Source of the DNA: Porphyrobacter sp. IPPAS B-1204
GTDB taxonomy: Bacteria > Pseudomonadota > Alphaproteobacteria > Sphingomonadales > Sphingomonadaceae
DNA length: 64,000 bases
Assembly: GCA_003724185.1 (NCBI GenBank)
Contig: RHGM01000003.1
Coordinates: 992,001 to 1,056,000, forward strand
Reading direction: 5' to 3'
Positions 1-6,973 of this stretch are shown here, piece after piece (within the stretch, counting starts at the first letter, position 1; every line of letters starts with the position of its first letter). The position numbers and the translations under genes were made by a program. The notes under the pieces are model-generated. The model had not been told where the DNA came from and made no database searches. It saw only the letters and a list, made by a program, of their open reading frames with translations.

Positions 1-234
1 GGTGCCCTGCACCTGCACGCCCGTCCCCAGATTGAGGCCGACCGCAAACGCCGTCTGCCCGGTGGACGCCTGCCCCGCTACCCGCTGTTCCTGATAGGCG
101 AGCGTGGCAAAGTCAGCGCGGTCGCGCTTGAAGCCGGTGGTGCCGATATTGGCGAGGTTGTTGGCGATGACGCGCATCCGCGCATCCTGCGCCTCAAGCC
201 CGGTGCGGGCGACGTGAAGGGCTGAAGTGGGCAT
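1..234 (-). CDS. flgG: Flagellar basal-body rod protein FlgG (N-terminal part, cut by window edge)
   Basis: FlgG builds the distal rod of the flagellar basal body in the periplasm. Only the first 78 residues lie in the window; the gene continues past base 1. The visible part begins MPTSALHVARTGLEAQDAR and carries the rod/hook signature VIANNLANIGTTGFKRDRAD near residues 22-41, typical of FlgG. The ATG lies 18 nt after the flgF stop, so it belongs to the leftward flgB-C-D-E-F-G unit. The family is clear from the N-terminus and the gene order; nothing can be said of the C-terminus. Confidence 0.93.
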   Translation of the reverse strand, partial: MPTSALHVARTGLEAQDARMRVIANNLANIGTTGFKRDRADFATLAYQEQRVAGQASTGQTAFAVGLNLGTGVQVQGT

Positions 235-252
235 GGTTCAAATCTCCGTGAG

Positions 253-999
253 TTAACGCAGCGCCATCAACCCGCTGCCCGCTTCATCAAGCGTGCCGGC
301 GGTGGCGATGATCTTGGCGCGCTGTTCGAAGGCGCGCTGCGCCTCGATCATCTGCACCAGCGTATCGGCGGTTTCGACATTCGACATTTCGAGCGCGCCG
401 GGGGTGAGGCGAGCGGTGGGATCGGGGGGCAGCACGCCTCCGTTCGGCACCTTGAGGAATGAATCGATCCCCTTGGCGAGCGGACTGCCTTCGGGGTTCA
501 CCAGCCGGATGCGGTCGATCGCTTCAGCGGCGGCATTGGGCGCGGCGGGATCGCTGGCCAGCACGGTGCCATCGGCGGCAAGGCTGATGCTGAAACCGGG
601 CGGCACGGTGATCGGCGTCCCGCCCTCACCCAAAACCGCCAGCCCTTCGCCATTCTCCAGCACGCCGGAAGCCGCCACGCGCAGATCGCCCCGCCGGGAG
701 TAGATTTCCCCCTGCCGGTCGGGCGACTGGTAGGCGATCAGCGCCTTGCCTTCGAGCGACACGTCCAGCGGATTGCCAGTCGGCACCACGCGGGCGGTTT
801 TCATGTCCGCCCCGCGCACATTGCCGCGCGCCATGGCGCGGGCCTCCAGCGATCCGTCCTTCAGGGTCGCCGGGGTGACCGCGAAGATTTCCTGACGAAA
901 TCCCGGCGTGCTGGCGTTGGCGAGGTTGTTCGCCACCACCCGCTGCCGGTCCATCGCCGCGTTCATCGCGGTCATCGCGGTATAGATCAGCCGGTCCAT
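253..999 (-). CDS. flgF: Flagellar basal-body rod protein FlgF
   Basis: A 248-residue proximal rod protein exported by the flagellar type III system. The N-terminus MDRLIYTAMTAMNAAMDRQR is followed by VVANNLANASTPGFRQ, the rod-family motif that forms the coiled-coil D0 domain. The C-terminal segment around residues 205-245 (SNVETADTLVQMIEAQRAFE) is the matching D0 helix. Length is usual for FlgF. The ATG lies 3 nt after the flgE stop. FlgF rather than FlgG is chosen from the N-terminus, the length and the position between flgE and a clear flgG. Confidence 0.93.
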   Translation of the reverse strand: MDRLIYTAMTAMNAAMDRQRVVANNLANASTPGFRQEIFAVTPATLKDGSLEARAMARGNVRGADMKTARVVPTGNPLDVSLEGKALIAYQSPDRQGEIYSRRGDLRVAASGVLENGEGLAVLGEGGTPITVPPGFSISLAADGTVLASDPAAPNAAAEAIDRIRLVNPEGSPLAKGIDSFLKVPNGGVLPPDPTARLTPGALEMSNVETADTLVQMIEAQRAFEQRAKIIATAGTLDEAGSGLMALR

Positions 1000-1002
1000 G
1001 GC

Positions 1003-1818
1003 TTACTGCTGGCGCAGGTTGATGACGGTGGTCGAAATCTGCGTCGCGGTGTCGATGGCGCGGGCGTTGGCCTGGAAATTGCGCTGCGCGGTCAGCAGCG
1101 ACACCATTTCCTCGGCCAGATCGACATTGCTGCGTTCCAGCGCGCCGCTGATCATCTCGCCATAGGAACCGATGCCGGGATTGCCGAACACCGCTGCGCC
1201 CGATTCCCCCGTCGCCTGGAACTTGGTCTGGCCGATGGTGCGCAGGCCCGTGGGTGCCGGGAAGGTCGCCAGCGCGACCTGGCCGACCGGTTCGGTCGTA
1301 CCGTCGGCATAGGCGGCGTTGACGATCCCGCGCACATCGATGGTGACATTGGCGAGGGTGGAACCGGCGGCATTGGTAATCGGCACATCGACATCGGCGG
1401 CAACCAGCGATGTGGGATTGCCCGCAGCATCGACAGGGTAGGCCTGCAAGCGGTTGCCCCATGCGTCCTCCAGCTCGCCCGCCGCGGTCAGGCGGAAATT
1501 GCCGTTGCGGGTGAAGGTCACATCGCCGGAAAACGGGTTCGACAGGGCAAAAAACCCGTCACCGTCAATCGCAAGATCAAGGCTGCGACCGGTCTGTTCC
1601 AGCGGGCCGAGCACGAAATCCTGCGTGATCCCGGCAATCGTCGCGCCGATGCCGGGGCTGCGGCGCGGATCGGTGGCGGAACCCGTGGCAACCAGATCGG
1701 CAAACTGCACCGAGCTTTTCTTGAAGCCTACGGTTTCGGCATTGGCGATGTTGTTGGCGATAACGCGCAGGTCGGTTTCGGCGTTGCGCAGGCCGGACAG
1801 GGAGGTGAAGAAAGACAT
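1003..1818 (-). CDS. flgE: Flagellar hook protein FlgE, short form
   Basis: Subunit of the flagellar hook, secreted through the flagellar export gate. The N-terminus (MSFFTSLSGLRNAETDLRVI, then ANNIANAETVGFKKS) and the C-terminus (RSNVDLAEEMVSLLTAQRNF, then QANARAIDTATQI) are the two halves of the conserved D0/D1 region. At 271 residues it is much shorter than the roughly 400 residues of enterobacterial FlgE, so the variable outer hook domains must be reduced. The gene sits between flgD and flgF as expected, with a GGA-type ribosome site about 10 nt before the ATG. FlgE is assigned by order and by the VGFKKS hook signature; a FlgF/FlgG-like paralogue is a less likely alternative. Confidence 0.87.
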   Translation of the reverse strand: MSFFTSLSGLRNAETDLRVIANNIANAETVGFKKSSVQFADLVATGSATDPRRSPGIGATIAGITQDFVLGPLEQTGRSLDLAIDGDGFFALSNPFSGDVTFTRNGNFRLTAAGELEDAWGNRLQAYPVDAAGNPTSLVAADVDVPITNAAGSTLANVTIDVRGIVNAAYADGTTEPVGQVALATFPAPTGLRTIGQTKFQATGESGAAVFGNPGIGSYGEMISGALERSNVDLAEEMVSLLTAQRNFQANARAIDTATQISTTVINLRQQ

Positions 1819-1850
1819 GGGGCTGTGATCCTTTCAGCGGTGAAATCGGG

Positions 1851-2171
1851 TCAGGGTTGCGGGGCGGTCACGGCGCGGGCGGTGGCCTCTTGCGCGGCGA
1901 TCAGGCGGTCAAGCTTGGCCGAGATGTCCTCCAGCGTCGCACCGCTTTCGGTGGTCGCCGCCAGCGCGGAAAACTGCGCCATCTGCGCCAGCATCTCCTT
2001 GTTATCGGTCGGCGCCAGCGGATCCTGCATGGTCAACTGGGTGGTCAGCAGTTTGAGGAAATCGGCCTGCCCCAGGGACTGCATCCCGCCGCCTTTCAGC
2101 CGCGAAGGGGTGTTCAGCCGGTCAAGCGTGGTCTGGGCGGCGGGGGTCAGGGGGGTGGTGTTGGTAGTCAT
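1851..2171 (-). CDS. flgD: Flagellar hook assembly protein FlgD, truncated N-terminal-domain form
   Basis: The hook-cap scaffolding protein needed for hook polymerisation. The conserved FlgD N-terminal motif is present: LGQADFLKLLTTQLTMQDPL, followed by APTDNKEMLAQMAQFSALAA (about residues 34-73). The protein ends at about 106 residues, while typical FlgD is about 220, so the C-terminal Tudor/Ig-like cap domains are absent. The ATG overlaps the flgC stop as TGATG, and GAGGAG lies 6 nt upstream; a GTG one codon earlier is also possible. No frameshift is needed to explain the short length, because flgE follows only 32 nt later. Confidence 0.88.
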   Translation of the reverse strand: MTTNTTPLTPAAQTTLDRLNTPSRLKGGGMQSLGQADFLKLLTTQLTMQDPLAPTDNKEMLAQMAQFSALAATTESGATLEDISAKLDRLIAAQEATARAVTAPQP

Positions 2172-2581
2172 CACTGGCTCCTCAGGGTTTCGAGCATCAG
2201 CTGCTTGGCGGTCTGAAGCGCCTGCACCAGGTTCTGGTATTGGCGGGCGCTTTCCATGATCTCGACCATCTCGGCGGTTTCATCGACGGGGGCTTCGAAG
2301 ACGTAGCCTTCGGCATCGGCGAGCGGGTGGGAGGGATCGTGGCGTTTGGTGGGCGCGGTTTCGGCGCGCACCAGCCCGCTGCTCGTCACCCCGGCAAGGC
2401 CGGAAGCGCGATCCAGTTCGACCGCAAAGACCGCCCGGATCGGGCGATAGGCGCCCTCTTCGGTGGATGAGACGGAACCGGCATTGGCAAGGTTCGATGT
2501 CGCCGCGTTCATCCGCACCATCTGCGCGCTCATGGCGCGGGTGGTCATGGAGAACAGCGTCATGGGGGCGCGGTCGGGCAT
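2171..2581 (-). CDS. flgC: Flagellar basal-body rod protein FlgC
   Basis: A 136-residue proximal rod protein. The N-terminal helix contains AQMVRMNAATSNLANAGSVS, a FlgC-like form of the rod signature, and the C-terminus contains VEIMESARQYQNLVQALQTA, the matching D0 helix. Length matches FlgC (about 135). The ATG is 1 nt past the flgB stop; an internal ATG at residue 7 (MTLFSMTTRAMSAQ) is a possible alternative start. Its stop overlaps the flgD start, implying tight translational coupling in the rod operon. Confidence 0.93.
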   Translation of the reverse strand: MPDRAPMTLFSMTTRAMSAQMVRMNAATSNLANAGSVSSTEEGAYRPIRAVFAVELDRASGLAGVTSSGLVRAETAPTKRHDPSHPLADAEGYVFEAPVDETAEMVEIMESARQYQNLVQALQTAKQLMLETLRSQ

Positions 2582-2582
2582 C

Positions 2583-2936
2583 TTATTCGCCCTTCAGCGC
2601 GCGGGTGATGGTGTTGACCTTGCCCTGCACAAAGCTGAGCGTCGCCGAATAGGCCACGGCGTTTTCGGCAAAGGCGACCTGTTCGCGGTTCAGCTCCACC
2701 GTGTTGCCATCCAGCGAGGGCATGGTCGGGCTGCGCCACACCATCCCGGCTTCAGCATTGAGCGCGGCGCGGCCCCGCCCGTTTTGCAGCCGGGCGTCGA
2801 GCGCGGCGTTGAAGTCTATGTCGCGGGCCTTGTATCCGGGGGTGGCGGCGTTGGCGATGTTGGACGCGATCACGCCCATCCGTTCCGACCGCACAGCCAG
2901 CGCGGCGCCGTGGATACCGAAAAGTCGCTCGTTCAC
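2583..2936 (-). CDS. flgB: Flagellar basal-body rod protein FlgB
   Basis: First gene of the leftward rod/hook operon, coding for a 117-residue proximal rod subunit. It reads MNERLFGIHGAALAVRSERM and then GVIASNIANAATPGYKARDI, the FlgB signature. A longer open frame exists, but the GTG at 2936 is preferred because AGGAGG lies 8 nt upstream and the extra residues upstream are compositionally unlike protein. A near-consensus sigma-54 promoter lies 54-70 nt upstream of this GTG. Confidence 0.94.
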   Translation of the reverse strand: MNERLFGIHGAALAVRSERMGVIASNIANAATPGYKARDIDFNAALDARLQNGRGRAALNAEAGMVWRSPTMPSLDGNTVELNREQVAFAENAVAYSATLSFVQGKVNTITRALKGE

Positions 2937-2989
2937 GCTTGAGGCCTCCTGAAAGCTGCGGGACAGGCCCGCGGGGTCGCAGCCCGAAC

Positions 2990-3006
2990 AGCAGGAAGCG
3001 TGCCAA
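2990..3006 (-). promoter_or_regulatory. Sigma-54 (RpoN) promoter for flgB operon
   Basis: Read on the minus strand this is TTGGCACGCTTCCTGCT. The invariant GG (-24) and GC (-12) are separated by exactly 10 nt, and the -24 half is an exact TTGGCACG. The -12 element is CTGCT instead of TTGCT. The predicted start is near 2979, about 43 nt before the flgB GTG. Sigma-54 control of rod/hook genes is established in several alphaproteobacteria; its use here is inferred. Confidence 0.8.
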
Positions 3007-3183
3007 ACCGGCGCCATACGGGGGGAACAGCGCGGCGGCACGGCGGCGGGCGGCAGGCTTTTGCCGCCTTGTCTGCGCCTGCGGGCAAGCCTCTGCCGCT
3101 GCGGCGGTGCAGGGTTCGGGCGGGCTTAATCCGCTCTTTTCGCGTCCGTTCTGTCAGGAGCAACCAGCGCGAGGGGATCCGTT

Positions 3184-3864
3184 ATGCCGCCTGCCTTTTC
3201 CACCCTGTTTGATCCCGGCGCGCTGGGCATCGTCATTGCGGGAACCGTGCTCGCCACGGTCGCACGCTGCGGGTGGCGCGATTTCGGCGCGGCGCTGAAG
3301 GCGGCGGGCGGGCTGACCCGGCGCGGCTTTCAGCATGAAGCCAACCGCAAGGCGCTGGCGCAGGCGGTGCAGGCGATCCAGCGCGACGGGCACCACCGCG
3401 CCAACCCTGTTCTGCCGCCCGACCGGGCGCTGGGCCTGATGCTGGAGACGTACCTGCGCCACGGTGCCCCGGCGATGCTGGGCGCGATCCGCCGGGCCGA
3501 ACGCGCGCTCGACGAAGCGCGCCGGGTCAGCGCCGCGCAGGTGTTCGTGTGGGCGGGAGAGCTCGCCCCGGTGTTCGGGATGATCGGCACGCTTTATGGC
3601 CTCACCCAGCTCGCCCCCGGCGCTGCTTCCGGTGCCAGCGCCACCGCCACGATCATGGCCGCGGTGTCCGCCGCGGTGCTGACCTCGCTTTACGGCGCGC
3701 TGCTTGCGCATCTGGTCTGCCACCCGCTGGCAAGCGCCATCGAACGGCGCGGGCTGGCCGAAGAACAGGAGCGCGAGGCGCTGGCCGACTGGTTCGCCGC
3801 ACAGATCGATGCCATCGACAGCGCTGCACAGGCGCGCCGCGCCCATTTGCGGGGTGTGGCATGA
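3184..3864 (+). CDS. motA: MotA/TolQ/ExbB-family flagellar stator subunit (MotA-like)
   Basis: A proton-channel subunit of the flagellar stator, 226 residues, inner membrane. Hydrophobic segments lie near residues 8-28, 118-142 and 152-178. The segment ELAPVFGMIGTLYGLTQLAP carries the conserved proline/glycine pattern of the MotA channel helix, and a charged cytoplasmic region (about 30-115) separates the helix pairs, as in MotA. The gene is divergent from flgB and overlaps the next gene by 4 nt (ATGA). GGA lies near the ATG, but no strong ribosome site or promoter was seen. It is shorter than E. coli MotA (295). Flagellar context favours MotA over TolQ/ExbB. Confidence 0.82.
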   Translation: MPPAFSTLFDPGALGIVIAGTVLATVARCGWRDFGAALKAAGGLTRRGFQHEANRKALAQAVQAIQRDGHHRANPVLPPDRALGLMLETYLRHGAPAMLGAIRRAERALDEARRVSAAQVFVWAGELAPVFGMIGTLYGLTQLAPGAASGASATATIMAAVSAAVLTSLYGALLAHLVCHPLASAIERRGLAEEQEREALADWFAAQIDAIDSAAQARRAHLRGVA

Positions 3865-4334
3865 CTGCGGCCGCGAACAGCCCGCGCGGCGGGCATGGCT
3901 GGCAGCTGATCCTGGCTGACCTCGCCCTGATCCTGTTCCTGCTGACCCTGTCGGCCCTGCCCGCCGCCGAAGCGACAGGCGGCCAGCGGCTCGCCGATAC
4001 CGAAGCGCGGGAGAAGGAGGCGACAGGCGCCCTGCAGCAGGAGGTTGCCCCCGCCCAGGCCCTGTTTCGCCCGGTTCAGGATGGGCCCAGCCTCGCCATG
4101 TGGCTGGCAGCCCAAGCCCCCGATCCACGCGCCACGCTGACGATCTTCGCCTCCCACACCGCCGGCGGGGAGACCGCCGCCTGGGCACGCGCCGAAGCCT
4201 TGGCGGCCGAGGCGCGAGCCAGCGGGACGCGTGTGCGCACCATCATCACGGCAGGGGCAGAAGAGGACATCTACGCCAGCCTCGCCTATGATGCGGTGGT
4301 GGCCGATAATGCCGAGGACCGGCGCAAAACCTGA
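3861..4334 (+). CDS. MotB-like stator partner, short, with degenerate OmpA-like C-terminus
   Basis: A 157-residue protein starting within the motA stop (ATGA), so it is the likely channel partner. One transmembrane helix near residues 15-36 (WQLILADLALILFLLTLSAL) holds an aspartate in the ADL context expected of the proton-binding Asp of MotB. After a linker, LTIFASHTAGGETAAWARAE (about residues 92-111) looks like the strand-helix start of an OmpA-type peptidoglycan-binding fold, but the protein ends too early for a complete MotB OmpA domain (MotB is about 300 residues). No frameshift is evident before the TGA. The MotB role is inferred from the helix and the overlap; anchoring to the wall is uncertain. 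Confidence 0.65.
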   Translation: MTAAANSPRGGHGWQLILADLALILFLLTLSALPAAEATGGQRLADTEAREKEATGALQQEVAPAQALFRPVQDGPSLAMWLAAQAPDPRATLTIFASHTAGGETAAWARAEALAAEARASGTRVRTIITAGAEEDIYASLAYDAVVADNAEDRRKT

Positions 4335-4361
4335 TCCGTGCCGCACGGGCAGGCTGGCGGT

Positions 4362-5423
4362 TCAGCCCAGTTCGACCCGGTTGCGGCCTTCCAGCTTGGC
4401 GCGGTACAGCGCCGCATCGGCGCGGGCGAGCGCGCTGCGGGTATCGGCATCCTCGGTCACTTCGGCGACCCCGGCAGAAAATGTGATCCGCCCGAACGGC
4501 TGCCCGGTATCGCGGTTCATCAGCTGGCGCGCAGCCTGCGCGCGGCGGATCGCATCGAGCCGGACCTTCGCCGCCTCCTTGTCCAGCCCGGCGAACAGCA
4601 GCACGAATTCCTCGCCCCCGTGGCGTGCGACAAAGCAGCTTTCGCCTGCCGCCTCGCTGAGACTTGCCGCCAGTGCACACAGCACCCGGTCGCCCGCGGC
4701 GTGGCCGTGGCGATCGTTGATCTGCTTGAAGTGATCGACATCGCAGAACGCCAGCGCCAACGGCTCCCCGCGCTCACGCGCCTGCATCGCGGCCGATACC
4801 AGCCTGCGTTCAAAGGCTCGGCGGTTGGGCAGGCGGGTGAGGTGATCGACATCGGCCTCGATCCGCGCCTTGGCGAGACTGTCACGCAAGCGCTCCAGTT
4901 CAGCCTCGCTGCGTGCCATCGCCGCTTCGATCTGTTCGATCCGCAGCATCATCGCGCGCGACAATTCGAGCACCTGCGCCAGCCCCTCCGGCCCGGCCAG
5001 CGCTGCAATCTGTTCGCCGATCGCGCCGCGATGATCGCTGGTTTCGGTCTGGGCCTCCCGCGCTGTCTCGGCAAAGTGGGTCAGCGCATATTCGAGCTTG
5101 TCCGACAGCGTCTCCAGCGCCGCCAACCGGCTGTGCCCGTCGGGATCCATCCGCGCCAGCATATCGAGCCAGCGCTGGTCGATGGGTTCGCCCGATGCTT
5201 CGCGCTGGACCAGAGCGCCCGCCAGTTCCGGCTGCGAACCCGACAAGGCGCCGCAGATGGTGGCCATGTTCGGCGCTGTCACCGCCAGATCGTGGCGGGT
5301 GACGAATTCCCCGATCCGTTCCAGCAATTGCAGCCGCGCTTCTTCCGCCCGGCCATGATCGGAAACAGGCACCGCAACAGCGCGGGCGCGGGCGGAACGG
5401 GAAAAGCCGGAGGAAAAACGCAT
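4362..5423 (-). CDS. GGDEF diguanylate cyclase
   Basis: A cytoplasmic diguanylate cyclase of 353 residues that makes cyclic di-GMP from GTP. The C-terminal GGDEF domain (about residues 190-353) has TRLPNRRAFERRL, AFCDVDHFKQIND with its metal-binding Asp, the active-site GGEEF in RHGGEEFVLLFAG, and ARADAALYRAKLEGRNRVEL at the end. The residues 9-6 before GGEEF read GESC and not RxxD, so the usual inhibitory site is missing. The N-terminal 150 residues match no domain I recognise; a coiled-coil-like stretch (about 150-185) joins the halves. The ATG at 5423 is chosen because the longer frame runs back into flgA and its promoter. Its flagellar setting suggests a role in motility control. Confidence 0.9.
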   Translation of the reverse strand: MRFSSGFSRSARARAVAVPVSDHGRAEEARLQLLERIGEFVTRHDLAVTAPNMATICGALSGSQPELAGALVQREASGEPIDQRWLDMLARMDPDGHSRLAALETLSDKLEYALTHFAETAREAQTETSDHRGAIGEQIAALAGPEGLAQVLELSRAMMLRIEQIEAAMARSEAELERLRDSLAKARIEADVDHLTRLPNRRAFERRLVSAAMQARERGEPLALAFCDVDHFKQINDRHGHAAGDRVLCALAASLSEAAGESCFVARHGGEEFVLLFAGLDKEAAKVRLDAIRRAQAARQLMNRDTGQPFGRITFSAGVAEVTEDADTRSALARADAALYRAKLEGRNRVELG

Positions 5424-5528
5424 GGGCGACCAATCGCAAGCAGAAGTGGGAAACAGTGGCCCGCAGCTTAGCGGCTCATGCTTAAGCGCACCCGCATCCG
5501 ACCCCCGCAAGACTGCGTAGCGGGGCGC

Positions 5529-5545
5529 TTGGCACGGCCCTTGCT
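5529..5545 (+). promoter_or_regulatory. Sigma-54 (RpoN) promoter for flgA
   Basis: TTGGCACGGCCCTTGCT matches the consensus TTGGCACG-N4-TTGCT exactly, with 10 nt between GG and GC. Expected transcription start is about 5556, giving a 35-nt leader to the flgA ATG. It is on the strand and at the distance expected for flgA, in the gap to the divergent cyclase gene. Confidence 0.88.
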
Positions 5546-5590
5546 CCACTCCGGACATCCGATTGGCGCAAAAACAAGGAGCGCGCACAT

Positions 5591-6130
5591 ATGGAAACCA
5601 CAATGTCCTGGCTGAATGGCTGGCGGCTGAGCCCGCTGGCCCTGCCGATGCTGCTGCCTTTGTGCGATCCTGTCGCCGAGGCACGCGGGTTCACCGATCC
5701 GGCGATGATCGATAGCGCGGTGGAGGCCTTTACCGGCGCCGCCATCGGCGCGCCCGGAGGAGCACGCGTGGCAACTGATCGCCGGCTGCAACTGGCTGCC
5801 TGCGGCGGATCGCTTGCCGTCAGCTGGCACACCGCGGCCCGCACGGCGGTGCAGGTCGAATGTCCGGGGCCGACCAGCTGGCGCATCTTCGTTGCGATCA
5901 GCCCCGCCGCAGGGGCCGGTGCAACCGGCGCCCCTGCTGCGCCGGCGGTCAAGCGCGGCGATGCCATCACGGTGATGGTGCGCGGGCGCGGTTTCAGCGT
6001 CCAGCAACCGGGCGAAGCGATGCAGGCCGGCGCGATCGGTGACTGGATCGAGGTGCGCACCGCCCGCAAGGGCGAGGCGCTGCGCGCCCGCATCGAACGC
6101 CCCGGCCTCGCCGTGATCCCGGCCAGCTGA
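5591..6130 (+). CDS. flgA: Flagellar P-ring assembly chaperone FlgA
   Basis: A 179-residue periplasmic chaperone for P-ring (FlgI) assembly. The N-terminal 30 residues are hydrophobic and look like a signal sequence. The C-terminal half (about 118-175) has the SAF-type pattern of FlgA: KRGDAITVMVRGRGFSVQQP, then GEAMQAGAIGDWIEVR. The initiating ATG has AAGGAG 9 nt upstream. A sigma-54 promoter matching consensus precedes it, consistent with the rod/hook regulon. The N-terminal FlgA domain is short, as in other small alphaproteobacterial versions. Confidence 0.87.
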   Translation: METTMSWLNGWRLSPLALPMLLPLCDPVAEARGFTDPAMIDSAVEAFTGAAIGAPGGARVATDRRLQLAACGGSLAVSWHTAARTAVQVECPGPTSWRIFVAISPAAGAGATGAPAAPAVKRGDAITVMVRGRGFSVQQPGEAMQAGAIGDWIEVRTARKGEALRARIERPGLAVIPAS

Positions 6131-6139
6131 AAAACCCCT

Positions 6140-6154
6140 TTAACGCCCCCTTAA
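6140..6154 (+). promoter_or_regulatory. CtrA-type binding site upstream of flgM
   Basis: TTAACGCCCCCTTAA fits the full CtrA recognition pattern TTAA-N7-TTAA. It lies between the flgA stop and the flgM start, 57 nt before the ATG. CtrA is the alphaproteobacterial response regulator that controls flagellar genes in Caulobacter and in sphingomonads; binding here is inferred. A weak sigma-28-like arrangement (TAAA at 6152 with GCCG at 6170, spacing 14) overlaps the second half-site. Confidence 0.6.
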
Positions 6155-6210
6155 ACCCTGCCGCCGGGTGCCGTTCTCGCTGTCAGGAACACCACCGAAG
6201 GACATTGCCC

Positions 6211-6519
6211 ATGCCCTCTTTCGAACTGAGCAAATTGCCGGGCGTCAGCGCCGCCCGTGCGCTGTCGGCCAGCGACCGCGCGCAGATCGAAGCGCGCGCC
6301 CGCCCTGCTGCATCGCCCGCTGCCCCCGCTGGTCCGGCGTCCGGTATCAGCCTTGAAGTCACCGGCGCTGCCGAAGCGGTCAGCCCGCCGGTCGATGCCG
6401 AACGCGTGTCGCAGATCCGCGCCGCTCTGCGCGATGGCTCCTACCCGCTGGTGCCGACCAAGATCGTCGATGCCATGATCGCGGCGCAGGTCAGCCTGTC
6501 GCTGCCGGAAGGGTACTGA
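6211..6519 (+). CDS. flgM: Anti-sigma-28 factor FlgM
   Basis: A 102-residue negative regulator that holds FliA until the hook is complete and is then secreted. The C-terminal half carries the FlgM pattern: VDAERVSQIRAALRDGSYPL, then VPTKIVDAMIA (about residues 63-93). The N-terminal half is Ala/Pro rich and probably disordered, as is usual. GAAGGA lies 8 nt before the ATG. Its target fliA lies about 3.6 kb downstream on the same strand, and flgN follows 3 nt after the stop. Confidence 0.9.
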   Translation: MPSFELSKLPGVSAARALSASDRAQIEARARPAASPAAPAGPASGISLEVTGAAEAVSPPVDAERVSQIRAALRDGSYPLVPTKIVDAMIAAQVSLSLPEGY

Positions 6520-6522
6520 TCC

Positions 6523-6870
6523 GTGGCCGAAGCTCTTGCCCTGACCGCCCCGCTCGCGTCCAATCTGCGGCAAATGATTGCCGTGCTCGAACGCGAACGG
6601 CAGGCGCTTGCCGCGCTGGATGCCGATGGCCTGATCGGCGCGGCGCATGACAAGGAAGCGCTGTGCGATGCGCTGGCTGCCATCGGCCCGCAGGCGCTCG
6701 ACGGGGAGACCCGCACGCTGGCGGAAACCGCACGCCAGCTCAACGACGTCAACCGCCGGGTGCGCAACCTGCTGGCCGCCAATGTCGCTGCCCGGATCGA
6801 AGCGCTGGGCGGGGGACGCCGCGCTTTGGGCCGCCTGCCCCGCGCCACTTACGCGCCCGCCCGCACCTGA
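6523..6870 (+). CDS. flgN: Flagellar export chaperone FlgN
   Basis: A 115-residue helical cytoplasmic chaperone for the hook-filament junction proteins FlgK and FlgL. The sequence is almost wholly alpha-helical in character, with LRQMIAVLERERQALAALDA near residues 15-34 matching the FlgN start (an E/R/Q-rich helix followed by KEAL at about 45). It begins at a GTG 3 nt after flgM, the standard flgM-flgN order. Sequence conservation in this family is low, so the call rests partly on context. Confidence 0.82.
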   Translation: MAEALALTAPLASNLRQMIAVLERERQALAALDADGLIGAAHDKEALCDALAAIGPQALDGETRTLAETARQLNDVNRRVRNLLAANVAARIEALGGGRRALGRLPRATYAPART

Positions 6871-6902
6871 GGGTTCATACCTAGGCCTCGCTCGCACCCA
6901 TC

Positions 6903-6918
6903 TGGCACGGCGTTTGCT
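6903..6918 (+). promoter_or_regulatory. Sigma-54 (RpoN) promoter for the lytic transglycosylase-flhA-fliA unit
   Basis: TGGCACGGCGTTTGCT matches the TGGCACG-N4-TTGCT consensus exactly, with GG and GC 10 nt apart. Expected start is near 6929, 45 nt before the GTG of the next gene. This indicates a separate transcription unit beginning after flgN. Confidence 0.86.
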
Positions 6919-6973
6919 GATTGCCCCGTGAAGGCGCCGCATCCCGCAGCGCCAAGCACGAGGCGGAGAGCGC

